DNA from: Acidobacteriota bacterium
GTDB lineage: Bacteria; Acidobacteriota; Terriglobia; Terriglobales; Acidobacteriaceae
Assembly: GCA_021851335.1 (NCBI GenBank)
Contig: JAJZEA010000022.1
Span: 1 to 47,093 of the forward strand
Reading direction: 5' to 3'
Length of the DNA stretch: 47,093 nt
In this document: piece by piece, positions 18,040 to 26,721 of the stretch
Layout of the letters: each line of letters begins with the position of its first letter
Numbering within the stretch: position 1 is the stretch's first letter
Notes under the pieces: generated by a model
The model's input: the letters and a program-made list of their open reading frames with translations, nothing else
What the model was told of the DNA's origin: nothing
Databases searched by the model: none
Made by a program: the position numbers and the translations under genes

Positions 18040-21027
18040 ATGCCCAGGTTGTATACGCGAAGATCCCTGCTTTTGCCGCTTCTGGCCTCATTGCCTTTCA
18101 GCCTTGCGCTTGCCGCGCAGACGCCGCTTGATTCGACGTATGCGCGCAGCCAGAGCCAGCCCATTGACCAGCACTACACCGACCAGATTCACAAGTACAC
18201 GACGGAGCCGGAGTTTCTTTCGCCGCTGGTGAGCTATCTGCCAGCGTCGAAGACGGTGCCGACGCCGGAGAAGGTGCTGGGCGATGTTTCGGGCGCGCCG
18301 AACATGCTGCCCTATGCCGAGGATGTGTACAAGTATTTCCGGATGCTGGCGGCGGCTTCGCCGAGAGTTCGCGTGGTGACGATTGGCCACACGGAAGAAG
18401 GCCGCGAGATGATTGCGGTCGCGATTGCCGACGAGAAGCTGCTGGATCAGCAGGCGGCCAACGACGCTCGCCTGGCACAGCTTGCCGACCCGCGAACGAT
18501 TCACATGGACGACGCGGCGGCGCGCAAACTGGTGGACGAGTCCTGGCCGGTGTACTACATTACGGGGACGATTCACTCGCCGGAGACGGGCGCGCCGACT
18601 GCGCTGATGGAGCTGGCGTATCGGCTGGCTGTGGATGATGCGCCGTATATCCAGCAGATTCGCACGCACATGATTACGCTGATTACGCCGGTGGTGGAGG
18701 TGGATGGGCGCGACCGCATGGTGGATCTCTATCGCTGGCATCGGGCGCACCTGGACGAGAAGTATCCACGGCTGCTGTACTGGGGCCACTATGTGGCGCA
18801 TGACAACAATCGCGACGCGATGGGCATGACGCTGGACCTGTCACGCAATGTGCTGAACACCTTCGTGGGCTGGCATGCGCAGGTGCTGCACGATCTGCAC
18901 GAGTCGGTGCCGTTTCTCTATGACAATACAGTGGGCGATGGTCCGTATAACTCGTGGGTGGATCCGACGCTGGCCGACGAGTGGGCGGAGCTGGGATGGA
19001 ACAACATCTCGCAGATGCAGTCGCTGGGGATGCCGGGGGTGTTTACGCATGGCGATTTCGATACGTGGAACCCTGGCTACCTGATGTTTCTGGCTGCGAT
19101 GCACAACGGCATCAGCCGACTGTATGAGACGTTTGGCAACGGCGGCGCGGATACGGAGAAACGGATTCTGTCGCCGGAGGAGTATTCGCGCACGTGGTAC
19201 CGGCAGAATCCGCCGCTGCCGCAGGTGATGTGGTCGCAGCGCGACAACAACAACTATGAGCAGACGGCGCTGCTGACGACGCTGAGCTATTTTTCGCGGC
19301 ACACGCATCACTTCCTGGAGAACTACTACATCAAGAGCAAGGACGCGGTGAACAAGCCATCGCTGGAGGGTCCGGCGGCGTATGTGCTGCCGGCCGATGC
19401 GGCGCAGGCGAATCGGCAGACGGAGTTGCTGCGCTCGCTGGCGCGGCAGCATGTGGAAGTGCAGACGTTGACCGGCGCGGTGACGACAACGATTCCCGGC
19501 GCCAAGCGCGGCGATAAGCCGGTGGCTGTGACGCTGCCGGCGGGCAGCCTGGTGGTGCGCATGGATCAGCCGTATTCGCGCATTGCGGACGCGCTGCTGG
19601 ATCATCAGTTCTGGGCGCCGGATGATCCGCAGAAGCATCCCTATGACGACACGGGGTGGTCGTTCACGGATCTGTTTAACCTGAAGGTGGATCGCGTGAC
19701 GGATGTGGCGATTCTGAAGGCTCCGATGAAGCCGCTGACGGACGCGAGCACGATTCTGCCGACGGCGACGGGCAGCGGTTCGGTTGCGATTGTGCCGAAT
19801 ACGGGGCAGGTGACGCTGCTGTCGCTGGCCTATCAGTTGAAGTCGGCGAAGATGCAGGTGGCGGAGAAGTCCTTTGAGGCGGGTGGTCAAAGCTATCCGG
19901 CAGGCTCGCTGGTGATCCGCGGAGCGGATGCGGATGCGCTGCAGGCCGCGCTGCACAAGCTGTCGCTGAGCGCGGCGAGGGTGGATGCCGCGCCGACGGT
20001 TGCGATGCATCCGGTCGCGGCTCCGCGGATTGCGGTGATGCACACCTGGCTTTCGACGCAAAGCGAAGGCTGGTGGCGGTATGCGCTGGACGATCTGGGG
20101 ATTCCCTTTGACTACATCAGCACGCAGACGGCGGCGAAGGAAGCGGATCTGCGCGCGAAGTACGATGTGATCGTCTTTGCGCCGGTAGGCCGGGCCAGCA
20201 TGCAGATGATTGTGGACGGCTACCCGATGTGGAACAATGCGATGCCGTGGCAGAAATCGGAGCTGACGCCAAATCTGGGCCGGATTGACTCGACGCCGGA
20301 TATGCGTCCGGGGCTGGGGTATGCAGGGCTGGAGCATCTGCGGCAGTTTGTGGAGCAGGGCGGGCTGCTGATTACGTCAGAAGACACGGCGCAGTTTGCG
20401 ATTGATGCGGGACTGGCGCCCGGTGTCAGCGTTGCGCCACACTTGGATGCGCGCGTGGTGGGTACGGTGCTCGAAAGCGTGTTTGTGGATCGCTCCTCGC
20501 CGGTGGCGTGGGGATTTGGCGCGATGGTGCCGGTGTATAGCGCGAGCGGGATGGCGTTCAACGTGAGCAATACGCTGGGCCGCGCGGGGTTCAGGACGCT
20601 GATGGACCCCTATTCGGAGCGGCCAACGGGTCGTGGAACGGTGGCCGACAGCGATGAGCCGGTGGCGCGACCGATTACGCCGGCAGACCCGCTCCCGATG
20701 GTCAAGCCGTGGCAGGCGCGTCCGCTGAACGAGGATCAACTGCGCAACAACCTGATGGTGATTCCGACGAATCTGCGACCGGATGTGGTGCTCCGCTTTG
20801 CGGATGGGAAAGACATGCTGCTGGATGGTCTGCTGAGCAAGCCGACCTCGATTGCGCAGCGGGCGATTGTGGTGGATGCGCATCTGGGTACGGGAAACGT
20901 GCTGCTGTTTGGCAACGATCCGATCTATCGCGGAGAGACGATCGGGACGTATCCGCTGGTCTTCAACGCGATCCTGAACTTCAACGCGCTTAGCCCGGCG
21001 GCCGACACTGCCGCTTCCGGGCAGTAG
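18040..21027 (+). CDS. Large secreted M14-family zinc carboxypeptidase with C-terminal amidotransferase-like domain
   Basis: This 995-residue protein has a signal peptide (RSLLLPLLASLPFSLALAAQ). The M14 catalytic domain carries zinc ligands His179 and Glu182 (HSPETG) and His287 (DLHES), with a substrate-binding Asn-Arg pair in HDNNRD (~256-258). M14 enzymes remove C-terminal residues. Bacterial forms also trim peptidoglycan or cyclic peptides. From residue ~665 a second domain begins (GWWRYALDDLGIPFDYIS, then YDVIVFAP, and later LRQFVEQGGLLITSEDT). This resembles a class-I glutamine-amidotransferase-like fold without an evident catalytic Cys. The protein is about twice the size of a simple M14 enzyme. 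The start at 18040 is chosen because the signal peptide begins there. AGGA lies 11 bases upstream. Confidence 0.88.
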   Translation: MPRLYTRRSLLLPLLASLPFSLALAAQTPLDSTYARSQSQPIDQHYTDQIHKYTTEPEFLSPLVSYLPASKTVPTPEKVLGDVSGAPNMLPYAEDVYKYFRMLAAASPRVRVVTIGHTEEGREMIAVAIADEKLLDQQAANDARLAQLADPRTIHMDDAAARKLVDESWPVYYITGTIHSPETGAPTALMELAYRLAVDDAPYIQQIRTHMITLITPVVEVDGRDRMVDLYRWHRAHLDEKYPRLLYWGHYVAHDNNRDAMGMTLDLSRNVLNTFVGWHAQVLHDLHESVPFLYDNTVGDGPYNSWVDPTLADEWAELGWNNISQMQSLGMPGVFTHGDFDTWNPGYLMFLAAMHNGISRLYETFGNGGADTEKRILSPEEYSRTWYRQNPPLPQVMWSQRDNNNYEQTALLTTLSYFSRHTHHFLENYYIKSKDAVNKPSLEGPAAYVLPADAAQANRQTELLRSLARQHVEVQTLTGAVTTTIPGAKRGDKPVAVTLPAGSLVVRMDQPYSRIADALLDHQFWAPDDPQKHPYDDTGWSFTDLFNLKVDRVTDVAILKAPMKPLTDASTILPTATGSGSVAIVPNTGQVTLLSLAYQLKSAKMQVAEKSFEAGGQSYPAGSLVIRGADADALQAALHKLSLSAARVDAAPTVAMHPVAAPRIAVMHTWLSTQSEGWWRYALDDLGIPFDYISTQTAAKEADLRAKYDVIVFAPVGRASMQMIVDGYPMWNNAMPWQKSELTPNLGRIDSTPDMRPGLGYAGLEHLRQFVEQGGLLITSEDTAQFAIDAGLAPGVSVAPHLDARVVGTVLESVFVDRSSPVAWGFGAMVPVYSASGMAFNVSNTLGRAGFRTLMDPYSERPTGRGTVADSDEPVARPITPADPLPMVKPWQARPLNEDQLRNNLMVIPTNLRPDVVLRFADGKDMLLDGLLSKPTSIAQRAIVVDAHLGTGNVLLFGNDPIYRGETIGTYPLVFNAILNFNALSPAADTAASGQ

Positions 21028-21039
21028 TCAGGCGCTTAT

Positions 21040-21072
21040 CGCGCCGGGACGGAGATTTTCTGCCCCGGCGCG
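21040..21072 (+). terminator. GC-rich hairpin after the M14 gene, possible terminator
   Basis: CGCGCCGGG (21040-21048) pairs perfectly with CCCGGCGCG (21064-21072) across a 15-base loop, starting 13 bases after the M14 stop codon. There is no immediate T-run (only GTTTTGG about 18 bases on), so it is either a weak terminator or an mRNA-stabilising hairpin. Confidence 0.45.
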
Positions 21073-21176
21073 GCATCTTCGGCGCTCTGTTTTGGCTCCT
21101 GCCACGCGCCCTGTGCGCTATGATTGCCAATAATGGCAGTTGCCGCGGAGTTTTCGGCTTTTGCCTTGGAGACTGC

Positions 21177-22373
21177 ATGCATCCACTCTTTCGGCGCCTG
21201 GTTTTTGGATTTTCCCTTTGTCTGCTTCTGGTTCTGCTGGGCGGCGAATATGGGCTGCGTGTGCTGGGAGCCGACTCGGGCAAAGATGGCGCGTATCGGC
21301 AGATTGAGGTCTACTCCGAGGTTCTGCGCAAGATTCAGACCGACTATGTGACGGTTCCAAGCATTCCGGACGTTACAGACGGGGCGCTTCACGGGCTGCT
21401 GGATTCGCTGGATTCGGAGTCGAGCTATCTGAGTCCGTCGGAGTACAAGATTTATACCGAGCGTCCGACGGGCGGCAGCGCGCAGGTGGGCATGACGCTG
21501 GCCAAGCGCTTTGGCTATGCCGCGGTGGTCAGCACGGAGCCGGATTCACCGGCGGCGAAGGGAAACTTCAAGGATGGCGACGTGATTATCGCCATCGACG
21601 GACACTCGACGCGCGAGCTGCCGGCGGCGCTGCTGAACCTGATGCTGGAGGGCAAGCCGGGGACGGTGGTGACGCTTTCGGTGATTCGTCCGGGGAAGAG
21701 CGATCCGGATAAGGTGCCGCTGACACGCGCGGAAGTGGCGACGCCGAATCTGTTTGTGCAGGCATATGCGTCGGATGGAATTGTGTATCTGAAGCCGATG
21801 ACGCTTTCGGCAGCGCGTGTGGATACGATGGCCGCGCGGATTCGTGCGATGAAGGGGACATCGGAGAAGAAGATTCTGCTGGATCTGCGCGACGTCACGA
21901 CGGGAACTCCGGCCGATGGCCTGCGGCTGGCGAATCTGTTTCTGGACAAAGGAACACTGGCGACGCTGAGCGGCCAGCACTTTGCGACGCAGACCTTCAG
22001 CGCGGACCCGAAGCTGGACGTGACTTCGGCGCCGCTGACGGTGCTGGTGAATCGGGGAACGGCCGGAGCGGCGGAGCTGACGGCGGCGGCGCTTGAGGAC
22101 AACAAGCGCGCCGATGTGGTGGGCGAACGGACCTTTGGCTATGAGTCGGTGCAGAAGACGATGGTGCTGCCGGATGGAGCGGCGGTGATTCTGACGGTGG
22201 CCGAGTATGAGACGCCATCGGGGAAGAAGATTATGCAAAGCGCGGTGACGCCGACGGTCGCAGTGGACGTGGAAAGCGATCAGAACCTCGATGGCGAGAC
22301 CGCGGCCGCGCCGCCAAAGGGCGATGCGATTCTGGATAAAGGGCTGGCGGTGCTGCGCGCCAAATCGGCCTGA
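21177..22373 (+). CDS. S41 (C-terminal processing) peptidase-like protein lacking the catalytic Ser and Lys
   Basis: This 398-residue protein has one N-terminal membrane anchor (FGFSLCLLLVLLGGEYGL). A helical region (YRQIEVYSEVLRKIQTDYV) is followed by a PDZ domain (~95-175, with DGDVIIAIDGHST) and an S41 domain. In active S41 enzymes the core reads like GTASASE, then GExTFGKGxVQ. Here the same places read GTAGAAE (Gly297 to Glu300) and GERTFGYESVQ (Tyr322). The nucleophile Ser and general-base Lys are thus both replaced, while the surrounding fold is well kept. I infer a catalytically dead, membrane-anchored pseudo-protease, perhaps a scaffold or regulator. The start at 21177 follows TGGAGA by 6 bases. 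The PBP1A gene 180 bases downstream hints at a cell-envelope role. Confidence 0.88.
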   Translation: MHPLFRRLVFGFSLCLLLVLLGGEYGLRVLGADSGKDGAYRQIEVYSEVLRKIQTDYVTVPSIPDVTDGALHGLLDSLDSESSYLSPSEYKIYTERPTGGSAQVGMTLAKRFGYAAVVSTEPDSPAAKGNFKDGDVIIAIDGHSTRELPAALLNLMLEGKPGTVVTLSVIRPGKSDPDKVPLTRAEVATPNLFVQAYASDGIVYLKPMTLSAARVDTMAARIRAMKGTSEKKILLDLRDVTTGTPADGLRLANLFLDKGTLATLSGQHFATQTFSADPKLDVTSAPLTVLVNRGTAGAAELTAAALEDNKRADVVGERTFGYESVQKTMVLPDGAAVILTVAEYETPSGKKIMQSAVTPTVAVDVESDQNLDGETAAAPPKGDAILDKGLAVLRAKSA

Positions 22374-22552
22374 GCTGCGGGCTTGTCTGGGTGCTTGTCT
22401 GGGCGAGCCGGAATGCAGCGTGCCCGGAGTGCCGGGCGCGGTTTTCGGAGTGCCGAATGAGGAACGCGCCGTTGCAGTGGCGGCATCTCCGGCGCGATGG
22501 CTATCTGGAATCGTGTTAGCCTCAGGCTCAGGGTTTGCCCGAGGATTTGCCT

Positions 22553-24928
22553 GTGTCCCCCAAAGCAAAATCTGGAGCTTCAGGCGGCTTTCAGCCGCCT
22601 GGTTCGCGTGTTCCGTCGTATGCGCACGCACCGCGGCGAAAGCTGGCCGGGCGGTTCACATTGATTGTGCTGTTTGTGCTGGCTGCGGTCTTTGGATCGC
22701 TGACCGGGCTGATGCTGGTGTATTCGGTGAATCTGCCGCAGATCAACGATCTGGAGCGGTACCGTCCGTCGTCGATGACCGATCTTTACGATCGCAAGGG
22801 TCATTTGATCGGATCGATTGCGCTGGAGCATCGCGTGGATGTGGGATACAACGACTTTGCCCCGGTGCTGCGGCAGGCGGTGATCTCGATTGAGGATAAG
22901 AACTTCGAGTCGCACTGGGGCATCAATGTGTTTCGCATCGCGGGCGCGCTGGTGCACGATCTTCGTTCGCATGGGCGATCTCAGGGCGCTTCGACGCTGA
23001 CGATGCAGTTGGCGCGGAATCTTTTTCTGTCTTCGGAGCGGACGTATGCGCGAAAGATTCAGGAGGCATTCCTGGCGATTCAGATCGAGCGCTCGTTTAC
23101 CAAGGAGCAGATCTTTACGCTGTATGGGAACCAGATTTATCTGGGTCACGGGAACTACGGGTTTGAAGCGGCTTCGGAGTACTACTTTTCCTGTCATGCG
23201 CGTGACCTGACGCTGCCCCAGGCAGCGCTGCTGGCGGGCTTGCCGAAGGGTCCGGTTGCGTATTCGCCGCTGCTGAATCCGGAGAAGGCACTGCGGCGGC
23301 GCAATCTGGTGCTGACGGAGATGGAGTCGGATCACGCGATTTCGCACGCCGAGGCTGAGGCGGCGCGCAACGCTCGGCTGGGTTTGCATATCTCGCAGCC
23401 TGAGGTTCCGGTGGCGCCGTGGTTTGTGGAAGAGGTGAGGCGAGAGCTGAACCAGCACTTTGGGGCGGATGTGGTGCTGGAGTCGGGGCTGCGCGTGGAT
23501 ACGACGCTTGATCTCGATTTGCAGCAGGCGGCCAACCATGCGGTGCTGGATGGGCTGGCGGCGTATGAGCGCAGGCGGGGATGGCGCGGGGCGGCGATGA
23601 ATGTGCTGACGCTGGGAATCGATCCGGAGAACTACAAGCATCCGGACTGGGCCACGCACGCGGCGCCGGGCGACTATACCCATGCGCTGGTGACACGGGT
23701 GCTGCCGCTGGAGATTCGGGCACGCGTGGGCGAGCAGCGGATTGTGATGACGCCGGCAGACTGGCAGTGGACCGGACAGGCGCATGGCGATGCGCTGGTG
23801 AAGCCGGGCGATGTGATCTATGTGCACCTGTCGAGCGGGATGGAAGGCAACGCGGAGCGGGCGACGCTGGAGCAGGACTCCGGCGCACAGGGCGCGCTGA
23901 TGGCGATGGACAATACGACGGGCGACGTGCTGGCGATGGTGGGCGGGCGCGACTATGCGCTCTCTCAGTTCAATCGGGCGACGCAGGCCGAGCGGCAGAC
24001 CGGCTCCAGCTTCAAGCCGTATGTGTATACGGCGGCGATGGAAAGCGGGATGACGCCGGAAGATACGGTGATGGATTCGCCGGTGAGCTTTGGGAGCTAT
24101 CGTCCGCACGACTACGAGAACAACTACAAAGGCCGGATGAGTTTGCTCGAAGCCTTTGCGGATTCGCGCAATATTCCGGCGCTGCGGCTGGCGAATCGCG
24201 TGGGCATCCGCACGGTGATCGAGACGGCGCATCGGTTTGGGGTGACGTCGGCGATTCCGCCGTATCTGCCGATTGCGCTGGGCGCGGTGGAGATAACGCT
24301 GGCCGAGCAGATGCAGTCCTATGCTGTGTTTCCGAACGATGGCATACGGGTGCAGGCGCATCTGGTGCGGTCGGTGACAAGCGCAGACGGGGTTCCGCTG
24401 TGGCAGCCTTCGCCGACGATCTCGCAGGTGATCAGCCAGCAGACGGCGCGTTCGATGATGCTGCTGCTGCGGGCGGTGACGCGCGAGGGAACGGCAGCGG
24501 CAGCGGCAGCGCTGAACCATCCGCTGGGCGGTAAGACGGGCACAACGAGCAACTTTACCGATGCGTGGTTTCTGGGTTTTTCGCCTTCGGTGACCTGTGG
24601 CGTGTGGGTGGGTTTCGATAGCCGGCAGTCGCTGGGCGACAAGGAGACGGGCGCGCGGGCGGCACTGCCTATCTGGGCCGGCTTCATGCGGGCGGCAATC
24701 GCCGAGCATCCAGTGGAGAGCTTTCCGGGAGATGGAAGTTCCGCGGAGAAAGTGGCTGGGTCGGGCAAATCTCCGATGAGCGGAAACGGGAAGCGGCAAG
24801 GTGGGTTGGAGTCGGTTACAGCCCCTCAGAAGCGGCTGTCAGGAGCTTTGCCCGGGAAAAATAGCGCCGCGCCCGCTGCACGTCCCGCACAATCTGTGCC
24901 CGCAGGCTCGCAAGGTCCGGCCACTTGA
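22553..24928 (+). CDS. Class A penicillin-binding protein (PBP1A-type transglycosylase/transpeptidase)
   Basis: This 791-residue bifunctional peptidoglycan synthase has a short cytoplasmic tail and one membrane segment (FTLIVLFVLAAVFGSLTGLM). The GT51 domain has catalytic Glu in SIEDKNFESHWG (~114), QGASTLTMQLARN and RKIQEAFLAIQIE. The transpeptidase domain has SSFK (Ser ~485), SRN (~538-540) and KTGT (~661-664). It polymerises lipid II and cross-links the chains in the periplasm. The start is GTG at 22553 with GAGGA 7 bases before it, and a TTG at 22535 is less likely. The last ~75 residues are Gly/Ser/Pro/Ala-rich and look disordered. The final 113 bases overlap, tail to tail, the ribF gene on the other strand. 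Confidence 0.94.
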   Translation: MSPKAKSGASGGFQPPGSRVPSYAHAPRRKLAGRFTLIVLFVLAAVFGSLTGLMLVYSVNLPQINDLERYRPSSMTDLYDRKGHLIGSIALEHRVDVGYNDFAPVLRQAVISIEDKNFESHWGINVFRIAGALVHDLRSHGRSQGASTLTMQLARNLFLSSERTYARKIQEAFLAIQIERSFTKEQIFTLYGNQIYLGHGNYGFEAASEYYFSCHARDLTLPQAALLAGLPKGPVAYSPLLNPEKALRRRNLVLTEMESDHAISHAEAEAARNARLGLHISQPEVPVAPWFVEEVRRELNQHFGADVVLESGLRVDTTLDLDLQQAANHAVLDGLAAYERRRGWRGAAMNVLTLGIDPENYKHPDWATHAAPGDYTHALVTRVLPLEIRARVGEQRIVMTPADWQWTGQAHGDALVKPGDVIYVHLSSGMEGNAERATLEQDSGAQGALMAMDNTTGDVLAMVGGRDYALSQFNRATQAERQTGSSFKPYVYTAAMESGMTPEDTVMDSPVSFGSYRPHDYENNYKGRMSLLEAFADSRNIPALRLANRVGIRTVIETAHRFGVTSAIPPYLPIALGAVEITLAEQMQSYAVFPNDGIRVQAHLVRSVTSADGVPLWQPSPTISQVISQQTARSMMLLLRAVTREGTAAAAAALNHPLGGKTGTTSNFTDAWFLGFSPSVTCGVWVGFDSRQSLGDKETGARAALPIWAGFMRAAIAEHPVESFPGDGSSAEKVAGSGKSPMSGNGKRQGGLESVTAPQKRLSGALPGKNSAAPAARPAQSVPAGSQGPAT

Positions 24929-25790
24929 TCTCGGGCCGGAGCCAGAGGCGGAATTCGAGTTCGAGGGGCGTCTCTTCGGCGAGTTCGACTGGCTCAAAGT
25001 CGAGAATGTGGGTTTCCACGGCAAAGGATGGCTCGCCGACGGTGGGCCGCCAGCCGACGTTGGTGACGGCGTCGAAGCGTCGGCGGGCGGGGCCATCGCC
25101 GACGGCGAGCCGTGTGGCGTAGACTCCGGCGGCAGGCAGCATGGCGGCATAGTCGGCGAGGTTGACGGTGGGAGCCAGCAGGCGGCTGCCGATGCCGCGT
25201 CCGCGAGCCGGATGGGAGCGCACGGAAAACCATCGTCCAAGCAGGTGCCGGGCGGAGTGGACGGCTCCAGCCTGAAGCCGAGAGCGAATGAGCGAACTGG
25301 AGACGGGAAGCCCGCGCACCAGGACTGGCTCGTGCGCGATGAGGGTGAATCCGAACTGGGTGCCGAGGTCGCTCAGCTCGGCGACGCCCGCTTCGGCGCG
25401 ATGGCCGCAACGGAAGTTGGAGCCTTCGTGCAGGGCTGCGATCGAGAGGCGATCGACGAGGATGCTGCGGACAAACTCACGCGCGGAGAGCTGGCTGAGC
25501 GCTTGGGTGAAAGGCAGCACGAGGACGGCGTCGATGCCGGACTGATCGAGCAACCGCAATTTTTCTTCTGTGGGCGTGAGCGCCTGAGGCGCGGAGGCCG
25601 GTTTGAGCAGGCGGAGCGGGTGCGGGTCAAAGGTGATGGCGACGGCGTGAGCGCCGGTGGAGCGAGCCTGCGTGATGACCGCGTCCAGAATCCTTTGATG
25701 GCCGAGGTGGACGCCGTCGAAGTTGCCGATGCTGGCGACGGAGGGTCCGAAGTCGGAGGGAATCGTGTCGATTCCATGAAAGATCTGCAT
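24816..25790 (-). CDS. ribF: Bifunctional riboflavin kinase / FMN adenylyltransferase
   Basis: This 324-residue protein converts riboflavin to FMN and then FAD. The N-terminal adenylyltransferase domain shows IGNFDGVHLGHQ, ITFDPHP and the late LPVSSSLIRSRLQAG. The C-terminal flavokinase domain shows APTVNL (the PTxN motif), GVYATRL, the AVTNVGWRPTVG block and ETHILDF. All family motifs are present. The start at 25790 follows GAGAGG and opens directly on the family N-terminus. Extra upstream codons in the frame (to 25859) look spurious. It is the last gene of a leftward four-gene unit, only 8 bases after the MBL-fold gene, and its 3' end overlaps the PBP1A gene tail. Confidence 0.95.
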   Translation of the reverse strand: MQIFHGIDTIPSDFGPSVASIGNFDGVHLGHQRILDAVITQARSTGAHAVAITFDPHPLRLLKPASAPQALTPTEEKLRLLDQSGIDAVLVLPFTQALSQLSAREFVRSILVDRLSIAALHEGSNFRCGHRAEAGVAELSDLGTQFGFTLIAHEPVLVRGLPVSSSLIRSRLQAGAVHSARHLLGRWFSVRSHPARGRGIGSRLLAPTVNLADYAAMLPAAGVYATRLAVGDGPARRRFDAVTNVGWRPTVGEPSFAVETHILDFEPVELAEETPLELEFRLWLRPEIKWPDLASLRAQIVRDVQRARRYFSRAKLLTAASEGL

Positions 25791-25798
25791 CGCGCCTC

Positions 25799-26719
25799 TC
25801 ACTCTGCCTGCCGGATCGGGTGGGCGTCGAGGTCCAGTTCGAGGGTCAGACCATCCCATGCAAGCTCAATTCCGGACGGGAGCATCTGGTTGGTTTGCTG
25901 ATGTCCGAGATCGTGGGAGATGTGGGTGAGCCAGGTTTGGCGCGCGCCGATGCGCTGTGCCCACAGAACGGCCTGGGCGACGGTGGCGTGGCTGGGATGA
26001 GGCTTGTGCCGCAGGGCGGAGAGCACGAGCGTATCCAGCCCGTGCAACTGTTCAAAGCTGGCTTCCGGAATGTCGCTGACGTCGGTGAGATAGGCGACCG
26101 GACCGAAGCGCCAGCCGACGATCTCCAGCGCGCCGTGGAGGAGGCGAATGGGCTGGAAGCGGAGATGGCCGACGGTGACTCCGGTGCCGATCTCGCGCAG
26201 AGCGACACGAGCGCGATGCGAGTAGGTGGATGCCTGGGAAAAGGTGTAGGAGAAGACGTGTTCCATGACGGCGCGCGTCTCCGCGCTGACGAAGAGCGGA
26301 ATCGGCTCGCCGGTTCGATCCTGATGGAGATAGCTGAGCGGACGCAGATCGTCCAGTCCGAGGATGTGATCGGCGTGGGAGTGGGTGTAGAGGACAGCGT
26401 CCAGAGTACGCAGGTCGCAGGCGAGGGCCTGTTCGCGAAAATCCGGGCCGGTGTCGATGAGCACGCAGTGTTCGCCGGTCTGTTCGCTTGTCTGAACGCC
26501 GGAGGGATGCTGGGCTGTCCTTTCCGCAGGATCGGACCAGCGAAGCAGGATCGAGGGTCGCAGTCTGCGGTCGCGCGGATCGGTGCTGTGGCAGACCGGG
26601 CAGTCGCAACCGAGCGTGGGCACGCCCATCGAGGTGCCTGTTCCAAGAAAACGCAGCGTGGCCCGTGGCCGAGCCGCCCGTGATGGAGCAGTTGCGGAGT
26701 GGGCGGCCTGTGGGCGCAT
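25799..26719 (-). CDS. MBL-fold metallo-hydrolase, PhnP-like
   Basis: This 306-residue protein belongs to the metallo-beta-lactamase superfamily. The opening TLRFLGTGTSMGVPTLGCDC with PVCHSTDPRDRRLRPS matches PhnP and its relatives, which bind an extra structural zinc through such cysteines. The dinuclear metal motif is HSHADH, followed by GLDDLRPL. Later ligand candidates are RLLHG, YLTDVSD and THISHDL. PhnP cleaves cyclic ribose phosphodiesters. Because no phn genes are nearby, the substrate here is open. The ATG at 26719 is 2 bases after the DUF1844 stop and the stop is 8 bases before ribF, so translation is probably coupled to both. The N-terminal ~20 residues are extra compared with the family. 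Confidence 0.88.
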   Translation of the reverse strand: MRPQAAHSATAPSRAARPRATLRFLGTGTSMGVPTLGCDCPVCHSTDPRDRRLRPSILLRWSDPAERTAQHPSGVQTSEQTGEHCVLIDTGPDFREQALACDLRTLDAVLYTHSHADHILGLDDLRPLSYLHQDRTGEPIPLFVSAETRAVMEHVFSYTFSQASTYSHRARVALREIGTGVTVGHLRFQPIRLLHGALEIVGWRFGPVAYLTDVSDIPEASFEQLHGLDTLVLSALRHKPHPSHATVAQAVLWAQRIGARQTWLTHISHDLGHQQTNQMLPSGIELAWDGLTLELDLDAHPIRQAE

Positions 26720-26721
26720 CG

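Noticed and set aside
22580..24799. 739-codon minus-strand frame opposite the PBP1A gene
   Set aside because: All GT51 and transpeptidase motifs are on the plus strand. The opposite frame is an Arg/His-rich artefact.
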